Positions 23,290 through 34,004 are shown, counted from the stretch's first letter. The stretch: 64,000 bases of DNA from Diplolepis rosae (GCA_030998225.1 JAPYXD010000755.1:1426001-1490000), one strand, 5' to 3'. The notes: a model not told the origin generated them from the sequence alone. Numbers and translations are program-made.

Positions 23290-23576
23290 AAATCCATAGC
23301 GAAGAGCTTGAGCTAGTATTATTTTTCGGCTTTCCTCTTTCGTTAATGTACACCTTTCATTAAGAGGAATTCTGACCTAAAAATTTAGCGCTGTTACCGT
23401 ATGGTCAATATAATCCATGCAGCAAAAATTATTATTTCTTGAAACGCATTTAATAAGTTAACATTTAATAAATTTTAATGATATTCAAGTCGTACTTTGA
23501 AGAAATTTTATTTATCCCATGTTCAAGCAGTAGGAAAATTCTTGGTATTCGTTGCACAGGTTAATATTAAGATACA

Positions 23577-23678
23577 TTCAGACCTCTCATTCAGTCGGCT
23601 CGTGCAGTTGCTTTACGCCGACTATGGGCAGTCAGCGTGAAACAACTACACGAGCCTACTGAATTACGAGGTCTGAAC
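23577..23678. repeat. 100-bp hairpin
   Basis: Two imperfect arms of about 42 bases (TTCAGACCTCTCATTCAGTC side and its complement ending GAGGTCTGAA) separated by a 15-base loop. It is compact and isolated, like a small MITE or a hairpin RNA precursor. No target duplication is clear. Confidence 0.75.
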
Positions 23679-24607
23679 GTACCTTCAACCGATATTAGTA
23701 AAATTTGCAGAAAATATCTTTTTTGGCATTGGAAATAATATTTATAAAATAGGGTCTTTTTCGCTGATTCAGTCGATTAAAACGTACTGATTTAAAGGTG
23801 GAAGGTTTTTTCACTGGTGAATCAGTGAACAGGCAAATCACTGATTCAGTCAGTGGAAATTTAACTGACTCCGGTTTAGAGAGTGTTTAAGATGTTTTTA
23901 AGTAAAGGTATCTTGAAATTGGAAAAAATGTACTAAATTTTCTAAATTCTTTTAAATATTATGGAGCTCTACTGAATTTTCATAAAATGTGTCTTAAAAC
24001 TACCAAACTGTAACAGAAGTTTTATAAAATTTATCATAAAATTACGTAACTATAACTGAGTTTCAGTTACATGTAGCTGAATTTTTAGATGCATGCAACT
24101 GCATTTAACTTCAGTTACCCAAACGTAAAATTATTCCCATTACAAGTTTCAGTATTTCCAGAGAAACATATGCAGAATATTCAATACTTTGTGACTGAAA
24201 ATTGAAATTTTTTTTCATGAATTTAGTGAAAAGTAACAGAATTTTTTGAAATTCCATCTTAATTTTGTGAGGATGCAATACCACGCTTTCATTTCTACTC
24301 AGGATAGAAAATTTTTAATGAAAAAGTTTTCATCTTCTGAAAAGTATGACATCTTCCCAAAACATACATTTCCTATTAGAAATTAAAAAATATAAAGTGT
24401 TTAAACTTAAGTGATTGAATAATTTTGTGAATAAAATTCGTTGGTATACTTTGCGTGCTCGCAAGCTCTGCCATCATCAATAAAATAAATTGGTATCCTG
24501 AAATAACATTGTCTGTATTCTTTGTAGCCAGATTTTACAAGTGAGCAGTTTATGTAAAAAATTAATAGAAAGAAAATAAATTAAATTTGTTTAAACATTT
24601 TTTTCTT
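23679..24607. other. Unassigned AT-rich DNA
   Basis: No gene. Several scattered copies of a short ACTGATTCAGT-like palindrome lie between 23765 and 23880, then featureless A+T-rich sequence to the start of the Gypsy-3 leader. Confidence 0.5.
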
Positions 24608-25488
24608 TACAACACTTGACATTTTTTCGAATTTCTGCAAGTACAAAGCTTATTCAGGGTTCGTGCTTGAGTCATCCTTGTCTAATCTGGTAATACAAAA
24701 ATTCATCACTTGTTAACTAGGATAAAATCCAAGTTTTAAACAGAAAAAAATTAAGCGTCAAGAGAGTATAAGTCCTTTTTGGATTCGTCGAACGGTCACC
24801 ATCACTTGGGTAAGGCAAAATTCGAAGCGCTTACATTTTACTGTTTTTAACTTATATTTTTTTTCTGTTGACAAAAAACCGACACTTTCAACTTTCTGAC
24901 GATTATCAGAATTTTGTAATTACACTAATTAAGCTGGAATCTGTGTTTGAGTCAGGCCTAATTAATTTTGTATTGCAAAAATTCTGATTTTCAACTATCG
25001 TGATTTCTGTGAATGACATAATTATCCAAGACTCTGTGCTTGAGTCTAGCTTGGCTAATTTTTCATCACTGAAACATCGAATTGTTGAAAACACAAAATA
25101 GGGTATTAAAATAAAATTTATTCTTATTGGTTTCAATCCCTGTGACTGAGATCTGTTTTAGGATATAGCTTTTCACTTTCGTGGAAAATTATATTAAACA
25201 AAGACTAGTGAATTGAGTGCTCAGCTACCCTTAAATTACAGTCTTAAGAGCAAATTAAAAATTAATTTAATAAATTTTATATCCAAATTTCAATTACTGC
25301 AAACCAAAATTTGTTTAAGGATAAAGCCTTTTACTTTTGTGTGGGGTTATATTAAAAAGTGATTAGCGAATTGCGTGCTCAGCTATCCTTTAATTAGAGT
25401 TTTGGCAATCAGAATTGGAGTTGATTTACATCGACACGACAAACACAAGTAATTCCTAGGAAAAAAAAAAAAATAATTAAAATAACCA
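24608..25488 (+). repeat. Gypsy-3 copy A leader with internal repeats
   Basis: Matches 50524-51373. It holds three variants of GTGCTTGAGTC followed by CTAAT and GGTA-TGCAA-type sequence (about 24661, 24940 and 25035). It also has a tandem pair at 25151-25235 and 25313-25400, each ending in GTGCTCAGCTA. A TGGATTCGTCGAACGGTC stretch at about 24779, shared with copy B, is a candidate primer-binding site. This is the 5' untranslated or LTR-proximal part. Confidence 0.6.
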
Positions 25489-25900
25489 ATGTGCGTGATG
25501 CGGAAAATAAACAACGACATAGAATTTTCATATTTGTTTGAAAAATTATTAGAGAAAAGAAGCAAACTTATCACAAATAAACTTTCTCGAAAATTAACCG
25601 AAATCAAAAATACAAAAACCGAAACTCTGTCAAAAGTTCTCGAACCAAAACATTTTTCTGAATTAATAGTAACTGAAAATAAAATTCCACAAAATCCATC
25701 CCCAATTATCGAAATTTTGAATATATCTTTTGACACAGAACCTGAAGGAAACTCGAGTAATGTTATTCCTGATAAAGTAAGCCTCTCAAATATCGAAATT
25801 TACAATATATCATCAATATATCATCAATCAATCAATATATATCAATATATCATCAGATTCAGGGTCTGAAAAGAAACGGAGGAACCCATTCTTGTATACA
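25489..25900 (+). pseudogene. Gypsy-3 copy A ORF0, acidic protein of unknown role
   Basis: Frame of 127 codons aligning with ORF0 of copy B. Shared blocks are an N-terminal INNDIEFS-type helix, SPIIEI followed by acidic Asp/Glu/Ser residues, and a second IENLNISSDSGSE-type block. In copy A the second block is blurred by expansion of an AATATATCATCA minisatellite (25800-25862) which shifts the frame. No enzyme motif is visible. It is Ser- and Glu-rich, probably unstructured, and precedes gag; it may be a separate accessory protein or an N-terminal gag extension. Confidence 0.5.
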
Positions 25901-25913
25901 ATAATAGTATATT

Positions 25914-26030
25914 ACGACCCTAGGCCAGAAAGTTTGAGTTCCTGGCGTATGTGATATAAATGCCGAGGCGAAGAAGAGCCATTTATATCACATACGTCAG
26001 GGCATCCAACATTCTGGCCGTGGGTCGCAT
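25914..26030. repeat. Hairpin insertion in copy A
   Basis: Arms with the perfect core CGTATGTGATATAAATG and its complement, with an 18-base loop. The outer arms (GACCC..GGCCAGAA / TCTGGCC..GGGTC) also pair. It sits where copy B continues ORF0 without interruption, so it is an insertion, probably a small MITE with adjacent sequence to about 26280. Confidence 0.75.
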
Positions 26031-26299
26031 ACTATTTTTCTTGATCTCCAGCCTAAAGTACGCTTGAAACCGAAGCGAAGCCAGAGAAAATTTATTCTTA
26101 GATAACAATATTAATATTGGTCAACAGTAACTTTAATATCACACTTCCAGTAATTCTAATCTTATTACAATAATTATTATTACTTTTATGAATATAATTA
26201 TTAATATAAAATAAAACGTGTACATACATTTTTTGTTTTTCTTTTTAAGAGTTTATCTTTCGTGCATACAGATGAATTAAACAAATTAAACTTCGCGGG

Positions 26300-26436
26300 G
26301 CCCACTTAAAACAAAACGGAAAACTCGAGGAATCATTGATAAAAATTCGCAATATTCAGAAACATCAAGCAATTTAAATCAAACTGATCTTTTAGATATC
26401 AGTATAGAAAGAATTTCTGATCCCGAAATCAATACT
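26300..26436 (+). pseudogene. gag: Gypsy-3 copy A gag, fragment before the R1 insertion
   Basis: Aligns with copy B gag around 52070-52195: a basic TKRKTR-type patch, QYSETSSNLNQTDLLDI and SDPEINT. It is cut at about 26436 by the T-run of the R1-type element and continues at about 28590. Confidence 0.7.
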
Positions 26437-26686
26437 TTTTTTTCTGTGAAGAGGAAAAATGGCGAAATCTTTTAAAGACGTTGTACAGGACTCTCATAGG
26501 ACGGGTCTAGGCATACCTGTTGAAACCAAAAACCCCCTCTCTCGAACAAACACATTGCCCGCGGAACCGCCTTTCGGCTCTAAACTTCGCGGGCGGTTGG
26601 TTCCAACTTTAAGTCGCGTACGACTCTTCCGTCACCCGTTCGCCCGGGACTCCCATCCGCGGCCACATAACCGTTAGGCAAACCAA

Positions 26687-27088
26687 CTAGCCGCGCCAAC
26701 CAAGGGAGGGATCATCCAGGCCCGGGGTCTTTCTTCTAGTCACCAATCTCTTAGTGACTATTTTGAAGGCGAGACCCCATGGGTCCTTCACGACTTCACC
26801 GATCAAGTCTTTCCAGCACTGAAGTCGGCTTTTCTTTATGCCTTGCCTCGGAGCTGATTTTGCACTTTTACACGCCTCGCGCAGCAGGGGATCACCCATT
26901 GAGCGGGTAAATCTCCGCCGCGCTGTGAGGCATTCCCGATGCAGGACAGACAACTGGTCGTTCCACCAGTACATTGAGTCCTCGGTACGCCCATGCCCGC
27001 GGCGAGGCATTGAGTGCTCACATGCTGCGATCACTTTTCGCCGCGCTGCCTGCACAGTAGAGGCAACGTCCCAGCAGACTTTGTCCAA
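26687..27088 (-). pseudogene. R1-a ORF2 segment before RT
   Basis: Minus-strand frame of 133 codons. YWWNDQLSVLHRECLTARRRFTR, KSRLQCWKDLIGEV and DPWGLAFKIVTKRL are typical of the linker between the endonuclease and reverse transcriptase of R1-clade ORF2. The frame then runs into 3' untranslated sequence, with the RT itself deleted. The equivalent part of R1-b is at 35356-35685. Confidence 0.75.
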
Positions 27089-27107
27089 CCAAGCTCATCA
27101 AGATTCC

Positions 27108-27576
27108 TCAAGATGTTTCTGTAGCTTGTCTTTGCTGAGTCGTCTTGTGTTGCAGGAGGCACTGGTAGTCACTCAAAGTTATTACCTCGAGGACGCACCA
27201 GTCGCCTATCGTTGAGGCTAGACGGGGCGCGGCAATCGTGAGGTCGATAATCGACCCGCCGCTCCTCGTCTGAACTAATGAGCAACACATCGGCCCTCCT
27301 CTCCCTGGCAGTCAGCATCAGAAGATCCTGGGCTCCCTTCCCTCTGCCGAGGTCGAGCTGTAGAAACTTCACGTTTCTACCGAGCCCGAGCAAGCTCCGA
27401 GCGTCCGCCTCGGTTAAACGGACCACCGCAGTCTGTACACCGCTAAAGCGCTTGCACGGCGTGCACTGGTCCCCGAGGTCTGGCTTGCCCAGCGCGACGC
27501 ACAGCACAGCAACAACCTCTTCCCTTGTAACGGTCTCGTCGAGGTCCCTAACTTCAAAAGTCCTCTTCGAGACCAA
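27108..27576 (-). pseudogene. R1-a ORF1 end fused to endonuclease start
   Basis: The frame from 27576 begins FEVRDLDETVTREEVVAVL and GVQTAVVRLTEADARSLL, as in the C-terminal gag-like region of R1 ORF1. It then passes without a stop into LQLDLGRGKGAQDLLMLTARERRADVLLIS, the start of the ORF2 endonuclease (the usual Asn of the LQxNLxR motif is Asp). An overlapping frame 27290-27108 carries GGSIIDLTIAAPRLAS, a later endonuclease block. The fusion shows that the ORF1 zinc knuckles and the intergenic part are deleted. Confidence 0.7.
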
Positions 27577-28589
27577 AGACTTTACATCGGCCTTCTCCCT
27601 GTTCGCCCGGTCGAGCGGCCTCTTGAAGACCGAGACGTCACTCCCCCTTTTTCATCTTTTTTGAGGTATCTCCCAAAGATACAGAGTGCGCTCTCCGAAA
27701 GATACCCATCTCTTTTATTCGCTCTGCTCCCTCTGGAGCTGAAGGACGTCCTTCCATCCTTCAGCTCCTGGAGAAACATCCAAGTTCATTTTCCCCACGT
27801 TTGTCCGTTTTAATTCCATAAATCGTTTTACCAGTTCATCGTGCATAGAGGAGCGGGTCGGAATAGTTGAGAACAGGTGTACCCTCGATCCGAAGTCCTA
27901 CCCCAGTTTTCTGAGGCCCAACCTCCACTTAGCCGATCCCGGACTACACGGACAGACCGGACTCGCTCGAAACAACACAGGCTCCGACACCTGTGTTCAA
28001 TACGCACTACCTGATCAAGGTCCCGAAAGGGGCTGGCTTCTCATACCGCACGACAAACCACCTCAGCAGAGCTATGCTCACATCAGCCTTGCCTCCTCGT
28101 GGGCCGGGGAAGGCACCACTCGGCGACAAAGCACTCCCAGTGGGATGCCATAGGGAAACGATCAATTGGACTGTTCTTGGTCACAGCCTGCGGAAGCTTT
28201 GCAGTGTCCCCAGGAGCTTGCATACACCAGTTCGTTCTAAGCCTCATTCAAGAGAGAGCCCGTCTATAGGTTGTTCTTTCAAATTTAAAAGACACATATC
28301 ACAGTCTTGCGGCGCTGACATTCATTCAATCCACTCATTTTTCGCAGGCATTCACAGACTCATTCTCAGCGCCGCTGCCTGGGGCATATATCCTTTTCCA
28401 TGCATATAGCGTCTAGTTTATAGCGTTCCCAGCTTTCAACCTGGGATAGACCCATTTATAGGGTACCCTTTACACAATGGGAAGATGCCCGCCTACAGAG
28501 CCCCCTGCGATTCATCGGGACACTACAACCTCCATGGCCCGAGGACCGTCTGCTAAGCCTCCCCACCCGTCCTTTTTTGGTAAAGTCCA

Positions 28590-29225
28590 AAGTTTCCATT
28601 TTTCGATACATTAAAAACTTTTATCAAACCAAATAATAGTATAATCATTGCAGGAGATAAGTATAAGGATACGTCACAAATTAAGCAATCGAAACAAGTA
28701 TAGGAAAATTTACTAGAAGAAATAAATCAAATTACGCTTAACAACTTGACAAATATTGAACATGCCCTTAATTCTCTAAAATGTTCACATCCATATTCAA
28801 CCTCTAGAAAATCTGGTAAAGAAGTTTCAGCAAATGATTTAGCAAAAAAAACAGAAATCAATAATTTACCAAATAATTTTCCGATTAATAATCTGCCAAA
28901 AAAATCTACCGAAATGATGAATTCACCGACAAACCAACAAGTATCTCTACGAGATGCTTTAGAGATTGTTCCATACTTTGAGGGATCAAGTAAAGTAACA
29001 TTAACTATTTTTATCGAAGCTTGCAAGGAAGCTAAAGAGATGGTCCCAAATGCAGAAGGAAATTTAGTAAAATTATTGAGAAGCAAACTTACAGGTGAAG
29101 CGAGAAGATGTAGTATCGGAAATTATTATAAAAATTTAGAAGATTTCATTTCAAAACGGAAAACAATTTTCACCCCATCAAAAACTGTATACCATCTACA
29201 AGGAGATTTAAGTAGAATATGTCAT
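28590..29225 (+). pseudogene. gag: Gypsy-3 copy A gag, capsid part
   Basis: Continues gag after the R1 insertion (LKTFIK-type sequence, then an IIAGDKY-like block). The frame from 28746 shows an Asn/Pro-rich spacer, then VSLRDALEIVPYFEGSSK, LTIFIEACKEAKEMVP and LTGEARRC, the capsid signature of this Gypsy gag. Copy B reads the same way. It ends at GDLSR, where sequence jumps to the pol spacer (matching copy B at about 63280), removing the zinc knuckle, RT and RNase H. Confidence 0.8.
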
Positions 29226-30090
29226 GGATTTAATTCCAGATTCATTAGATAATCAATATAACTGCTATGATATGTAAAAAAGAGTCAGTTAAAAAATTCA
29301 AGGAATATAAATATGGATAAGAATGAAGATAATGTAGAGAATAAATTATTAAGAAATGTTGAAGCAACAAATAAGGTACAAAAGAAGCGTGGGAGGCCAC
29401 GATAAATTCAAGAAGTAAAATTACAGGAACCAACGAAAAAAGAGTTAGACCCAGAAAAGTTATAAATAAATCATCTTAAAATGATAAAAAACGTAAATTT
29501 ATGGAATCAGAAGACGAATCCGATTCTGATCCAGATTATGATTTTGAGCAAAAGCCTAAAGAAAATAAGAAGAAAAAGCATTTTAAGGAAAATAAAGACG
29601 AAGAATCAAAAGAAGAAATTTATGTTGAATCAAATTCTGACTTATCAAGTGAAGAAGAAAAAGAAGAAGAAACTCAAAAAAATGTCCAGAACGAAGAAAA
29701 TGAAAGTGAAAACGAGCAATTGGATAAATTATAAATAAACCTTCAACATCTGGATTGTCTAATCCACAGAAACATGTAATTGACTGCCCAGACCAATTAA
29801 CTATGAAAAAAGATAACTATGCATATTGCATCATTACAAATGGAAAACCTCGTGATATAGGAGCTAAACTTTTAGAAAAATGAAACAAAGTCCCTTAATT
29901 CAAAAATCTTCAAAAAGGTCTAGTTATATAAATATCACTTAGCACTCCCATTCGAATTGGAAAGTAAAGCAAACCTAGGAGAAACAACAAGAAATATTAA
30001 ATCAGCAATTAACTCCCTTCATTCAGCCGCAAAAAATTAAACTTAATATCGATCAGTATTGCTGAATCATCACATGTAAATCATGTTCTA
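29226..30090 (+). pseudogene. pol: Gypsy-3 copy A pol spacer with AT-hook-like motif and acidic tract
   Basis: Matches copy B from about 63280. In order: a KKRGRPR AT-hook-like motif (29382-29402), an MESEDESDSDPDYDFEQKPK acidic start (29500) and a Glu/Lys/Ser-rich tract to about 29734. Then a segment with DNYAYCIITNGKPRDIGAKL (about 29812-29880) and degraded sequence leading into integrase. This spacer lies between RNase H and integrase. AT-hooks bind the minor groove of A+T-rich DNA, and an acidic tract next to integrase could tether it to chromatin proteins; that role is inference. Stops and frame changes are frequent. Confidence 0.6.
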
Positions 30091-31196
30091 TTGGAAGAAA
30101 TATTAGCTACTTTAAAAATATTATTTCTGAACTGTTCAATAAAAATAATAATTTGTATTGGAAAAACACAATACCCTATAAAAGAAGAAAGAAATCATTT
30201 AATTGAAGAAGCTCATTTGTCCGCTATAGGAGGACATAAAGGAGTCACGGAGACCTACTGTAGAATTAGACAACAATATTATTGGAAATATATGAAGTTG
30301 AAAAACTTGTTTTCCTTGAAAAATATGAAATATATACAACAATATTTCAATGCCAACTTAAAAAACTAGTTCGAGTTAAAACTAAAAATCCAATGATTAT
30401 TACAGACACCCCAGCAATCGCTATTGAAAAATATCAATGGATATCGTAGGAAAACTACCAATAACGTCATCACAAAACTGATACATACTTACGATCCAAG
30501 ATAATTTTACTAAATATTCTCTAGAAATTCCTTTTTCAATTCATCAAACAAGTACGATAGCAGATGCGTTTCTTATAAAATTTATCTGCATCTATGGCTC
30601 TCCAAAAGCAGTAATAACAGATCAAGGAACAGATTTCCTAAGCGATTCAATGAGAAAAATGGAAAAGCGATTTCGAATACGTCAGTTCAATACTGCTGCT
30701 TATCATCTCTAATCAAATGGATCATTAGAAAGATCAAGCAATGTTTTCTTATAACACAAGCGTCCAGGAAGGTACCAAATGTACACCCTATGAATTAGTA
30801 TTTAGTAAACTAGCACGATTACCTTCCAGCATTCCCCGTTCAGAACACGAAAAATTAGAAACGTATTATATATATATGACAAAACTAATAACAAAATTGC
30901 ACCAAATGCGCAGTATAGCAAGAAATAATTTAATAGCAACCAAAGAAAAATCGAAAGTTTACTACGACAATAAAATTAACCCACAAAACTTCATAATAGG
31001 AGATTATGTATTTCTATTAGAAGGAGAGTTGAAAAAATTCGAAAATCAATATTCTGGACTCTACGGAGTACTCAAAATACTTGGTGAAGGAAATATTAAA
31101 CTATCAGTCAAAAACAAACCTAAAATAGTGAATATAAATAGACGGAGTCTTTCTTATATAACCCCTACAGAAACGAATCGAAAGACAAGGAACTGA
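30091..31196 (+). pseudogene. pol: Gypsy-3 copy A integrase (broken)
   Basis: H2C2 zinc domain first: HLIEEAHLSAIGGHKG supplies the His pair, and the expected Cys pair near the end of this frame is degraded (30091-30369). The catalytic core follows in shifted frames: first Asp in MDIVGKL (about 30436), second in VITDQGTDF (about 30613), Glu in SNGSLERS (about 30720). The C-terminal domain is the open frame 30741-31196, with ANTSVQ-type core end, CTPYELVFSK and a GDYVFLL block (DNA-binding SH3-like fold). The three acidic catalytic positions survive, but stops and frame changes inactivate the gene. Confidence 0.85.
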
Positions 31197-32258
31197 AAAT
31201 GAAATACAATAGAATAAAAAACTTTATTTCAGATTGTAATGGAACATAAACATCGCCAAAGCATCGACACTCATTGCGCATTAATAGTTCAACAAATCTA
31301 TATAAAACCCTTGTAGCCGTATTTATTCACAAATGGAATATACAACTATGACGATTGCAACGTACCAAAATGGACAGAAAATTTAACAAACCCAAATACA
31401 ATAAAGGAAATAATTTTAACTATAAAAACATGAGGACCCTATGCTTTTTAAAAATTATTAAGGAGCCTGCGACAATCAAATCAAGAATTTCTAATAAATA
31501 TCCTCACAACGCCTAACTAAGTAATACTCTATTCAGCTAAATGAATTTTTTTTCCTTCCTATCAAATTTTTCTAAGCAGTCGCAAAATGCTGACCAAGAC
31601 CTTTTTTGATTACTTTTCAGATAATGAAACACGTAATCGGAAAAATCTTCAGAATTTTTGCCTACTTTCATGAGGAACTACAGTACATGCAATAATCGGA
31701 TATGACAGTGAATCCAATCACCTGAATATTAAAACATTATCCTTATTAGAAGTAGGAGAATGCGACATATCAGAGCCCCATGTACAAGTAGATAAGGTAT
31801 ACGTCCAACTCTTACAGTTAAGCAGCTTTACTTTAACAAAAATAATTCAATGCAAAGTAAAAGTAAACCGCGTTATTGAATATTGTGGAATGCACTCACA
31901 CACTTCAAACGTTACCAATGAATTTCGAGAATATATCCAGGAAATTTCACGGGAACAATGCAATTCAATGCATGACACAGGAATATTCATGGTATCACCA
32001 AATATACAAATAAGCGGATTAAAAATAAACAGAAATTTATCCCACTCAGTAACCTTAGCAGGATCAACACAGACAAATGGACATTCTGCTGGATCTCAAT
32101 ATTTAGACCAATTTGGAACATATGAAAATGTCATAGTCCACGGAAAATATCGAATAACTTTACAAGAATACTATGCTACAATGAACTTGAATACAGATAA
32201 AATTCAATTAAAATCTCGGATAATATGCCCACTTTGTGTAACTCAATGTACAGATGAA
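31197..32258 (+). pseudogene. env: Gypsy-3 copy A envelope-like glycoprotein, N-terminal part
   Basis: Follows integrase where env-bearing Gypsy elements keep an envelope gene. 31197-31673 is degraded coding-like sequence. From 31674 one frame is open to the insertion at 32259. It has several spaced Cys and His (GECDI, CGMHSHTSNV, REQCNSMHDTGIFMV) and a block HSVTLAGSTQTNGHSAGSQY followed by FGTYENVIVHG. It does not resemble the F-type envelope at 1387-3000. The Cys/His spacing and the TLAGS..NGH block recall glycoproteins of arthropod negative-strand RNA viruses (chuvirus type) known to have been taken up by retroelements; this comparison is from memory and needs a search. Broken by the TTAA element. 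Confidence 0.55.
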
Positions 32259-32262
32259 TTAA

Positions 32263-32562
32263 CCCGTTAAGGACCAAAATGGCATAAACGATACAACGGT
32301 CTTTGAGGCCGTGCAACTTATGCTATTCACGACTGAAAAAATTAAGAGGGACATGTTACGGAAGTTTACGACTTGCCCTTTCCGATGGTAAATACAAAAT
32401 TGATGTAAAAAACTACTAATTATAAACAACTTCAGTTTAAATAAAAAAAGCACGATGTTTTCGATCTTTTTTTTTGAAAGCGAGTTTTGAATGGTTTCCC
32501 GGTCTGTCAACGGCCTGGAACATTTTTAACAGGTGGAATAAATGTCTGAACTTTAAGAAGGT
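32263..32562 (+). repeat. Left arm of the TTAA element
   Basis: Inverted copy of 38240-38549, starting CCCGTTAAGGACCAAAATGG. Colinear through GTGCAACTTATGCTATTCAC and the TCCCGGTCTGTCAACG region to CTTTAAGAAGGTG. About 250 bases (32563-32815) beyond this are present only on the left. Confidence 0.9.
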
Positions 32563-32826
32563 GTGGTTCAGAGATTAATTTCCCACTTTGGTCTTTACAA
32601 TATGGCGCCCGAATTACAAAATTTTCACAAATACATTCAGGATTTTTTTTGTCAGAAAATATGACAAAACCGAGGAAATGACTAGGGATGAAAAGTTCTT
32701 AGAATCACTCAAAGAATACGTCTGAATTTTTTCAAAACGTTTCGAGCAACTTTTCAATTTTGCAAATAGCATAATTTTTGCAAAATAAAAAAATTGCTCA
32801 AAACAGCCCAAAAAAATTTGTATGTA

Positions 32827-34004
32827 GGGTAAGTGTGGGTATTACTGTGGATGCCCCAGTTACTGCGGTTTCAAATAAAAGTAATGATATACAATGTTTT
32901 AAAGATATAAAACGCTACAGAACAATTAAAAACAATTAATTTCTAATCCAAGCATAATAAGTATCAACGAATTATCAATAGTTACGATATTTGTAGCTAA
33001 TTGATTGCAATTTGAAACTCTCATGTTCCCAATTCCCATAGTTTTAATGCTTAGATTTGTTGACAGGTCATGAACACGTTCTTAAAAACTTGTTATAATT
33101 CCTTTTCTGAAAATAAAATATTTATTGTGATATTATTTTTTGCAAAGTAAATATCTTATTTTTCTAAATATTTATGCAAAATAACAAAAAATACGTTTTT
33201 TGATCATTTTTATACCAAAACAGTATTTGGTACATGATTTTCATAGGTGTATGAATTACTGCGATCTGTCAGGCGGCACTGCATAACCTTTCAATCTATT
33301 ACAAATGCTTCGTTATGCTTACTTTTTGTAATTGAGATTAAACAAAATGTTGAAAACTCCAAAATTGTTGCTAATGAGGCAAGAGGAAGTCAAGTAATAT
33401 AATCTTAAGGTAAATTAAATAAGAGTTATAATATTATTTAATCTTAATGTGTTAAAAATGCTTCATGTTCACTTTTTATAATTTAGTTTAAATAAAATGT
33501 TCAACACTCCTTAATCGTTGCTAAAGATGCAAGAGGAACTCAAGTGATATAATTTTAAGTTAAATTAAATAAAATTAATAAAATTATTAATCTTAATTTG
33601 TTAAGAATGGTTCGTCGTGTTTACTTTTTATAATTGAGATTAAATAAAATGTTCAACACTCCTAAATTAATTGTAAGTTCACTCAAAATAATATCGCAAT
33701 ATTACGCGCGCAGAAATTTGGGTTTCCGCAGTAGTTGGAACGCAGTAATTGGGGATTCCGCAGTAATTGGTGCGCAGTAATTCATGCAAACCCGCAGTAA
33801 TACCTACATGGAACATTTTTTTTAGATTCGCATTTTTTAAGTAAATCTTGTTTCTTTTCAGGGTTTAAGGACTGCATGCTACTTACTTAATACCAAATAC
33901 TGCTTTAAAAATTAATTCGCGACGACTTTTTCATCTCAAAATCTTTTTTTTTAACTTTAAAAGCCGTCTTGATTTTCGATCCGCAGTAATTGGCACATTT
34001 ACCC
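32827..34004. mobile_element. TA-flanked MITE inside the TTAA element
   Basis: Imperfect terminal inverted repeats GGGTAAGTGTGGGTATTACTG (left) and, read in complement, GGGTAAATGTGCCAATTACTG (right), flanked by TA on both sides (32825-32826, 34005-34006), as in mariner/Tc1-type insertions. The TTAA-element arm sequence continues on each side. 1178 bases, no coding capacity. Subterminal GCAGTAATT motifs recur near the right end (33728-33800). Confidence 0.8.
33303..33665. repeat. About 150-bp tandem repeat, 2.4 units
   Basis: Units begin at about 33303, 33456 and 33605. They share an ATGCTTC..ACTTTTT..TGAGATTAAA..AAAATGTT block, a GCAAGAGGAA..TCAAGT block and an A+T-rich end. Contained wholly in the MITE. 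Confidence 0.8.

Larger units (their letters stand above)
26437..28575 (-). mobile_element. R1-clade non-LTR retrotransposon, deletion derivative (R1-a)
   Basis: Minus-strand element in copy A gag. The 3' end abuts a T-run (poly-A on its own strand) at 26436-26443. The last 250 bases match the ends of R1-b (34084-34340) and R1-c (39118-39249). Coding remains: the end of ORF1 fused to an endonuclease start, and the segment between endonuclease and RT. The RT and C-terminal domains are missing, so it was retrotransposed or shortened with a large internal deletion. The 5' part (27780-28575) is GC-rich untranslated-like sequence. Copy B gag shows the empty-site sequence on both sides. Confidence 0.8.

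Noticed and set aside
27993..28409. 138-codon plus-strand frame
   Set aside because: Antisense to the GC-rich 5' part of R1-a; no domain, and the element reads on the minus strand.
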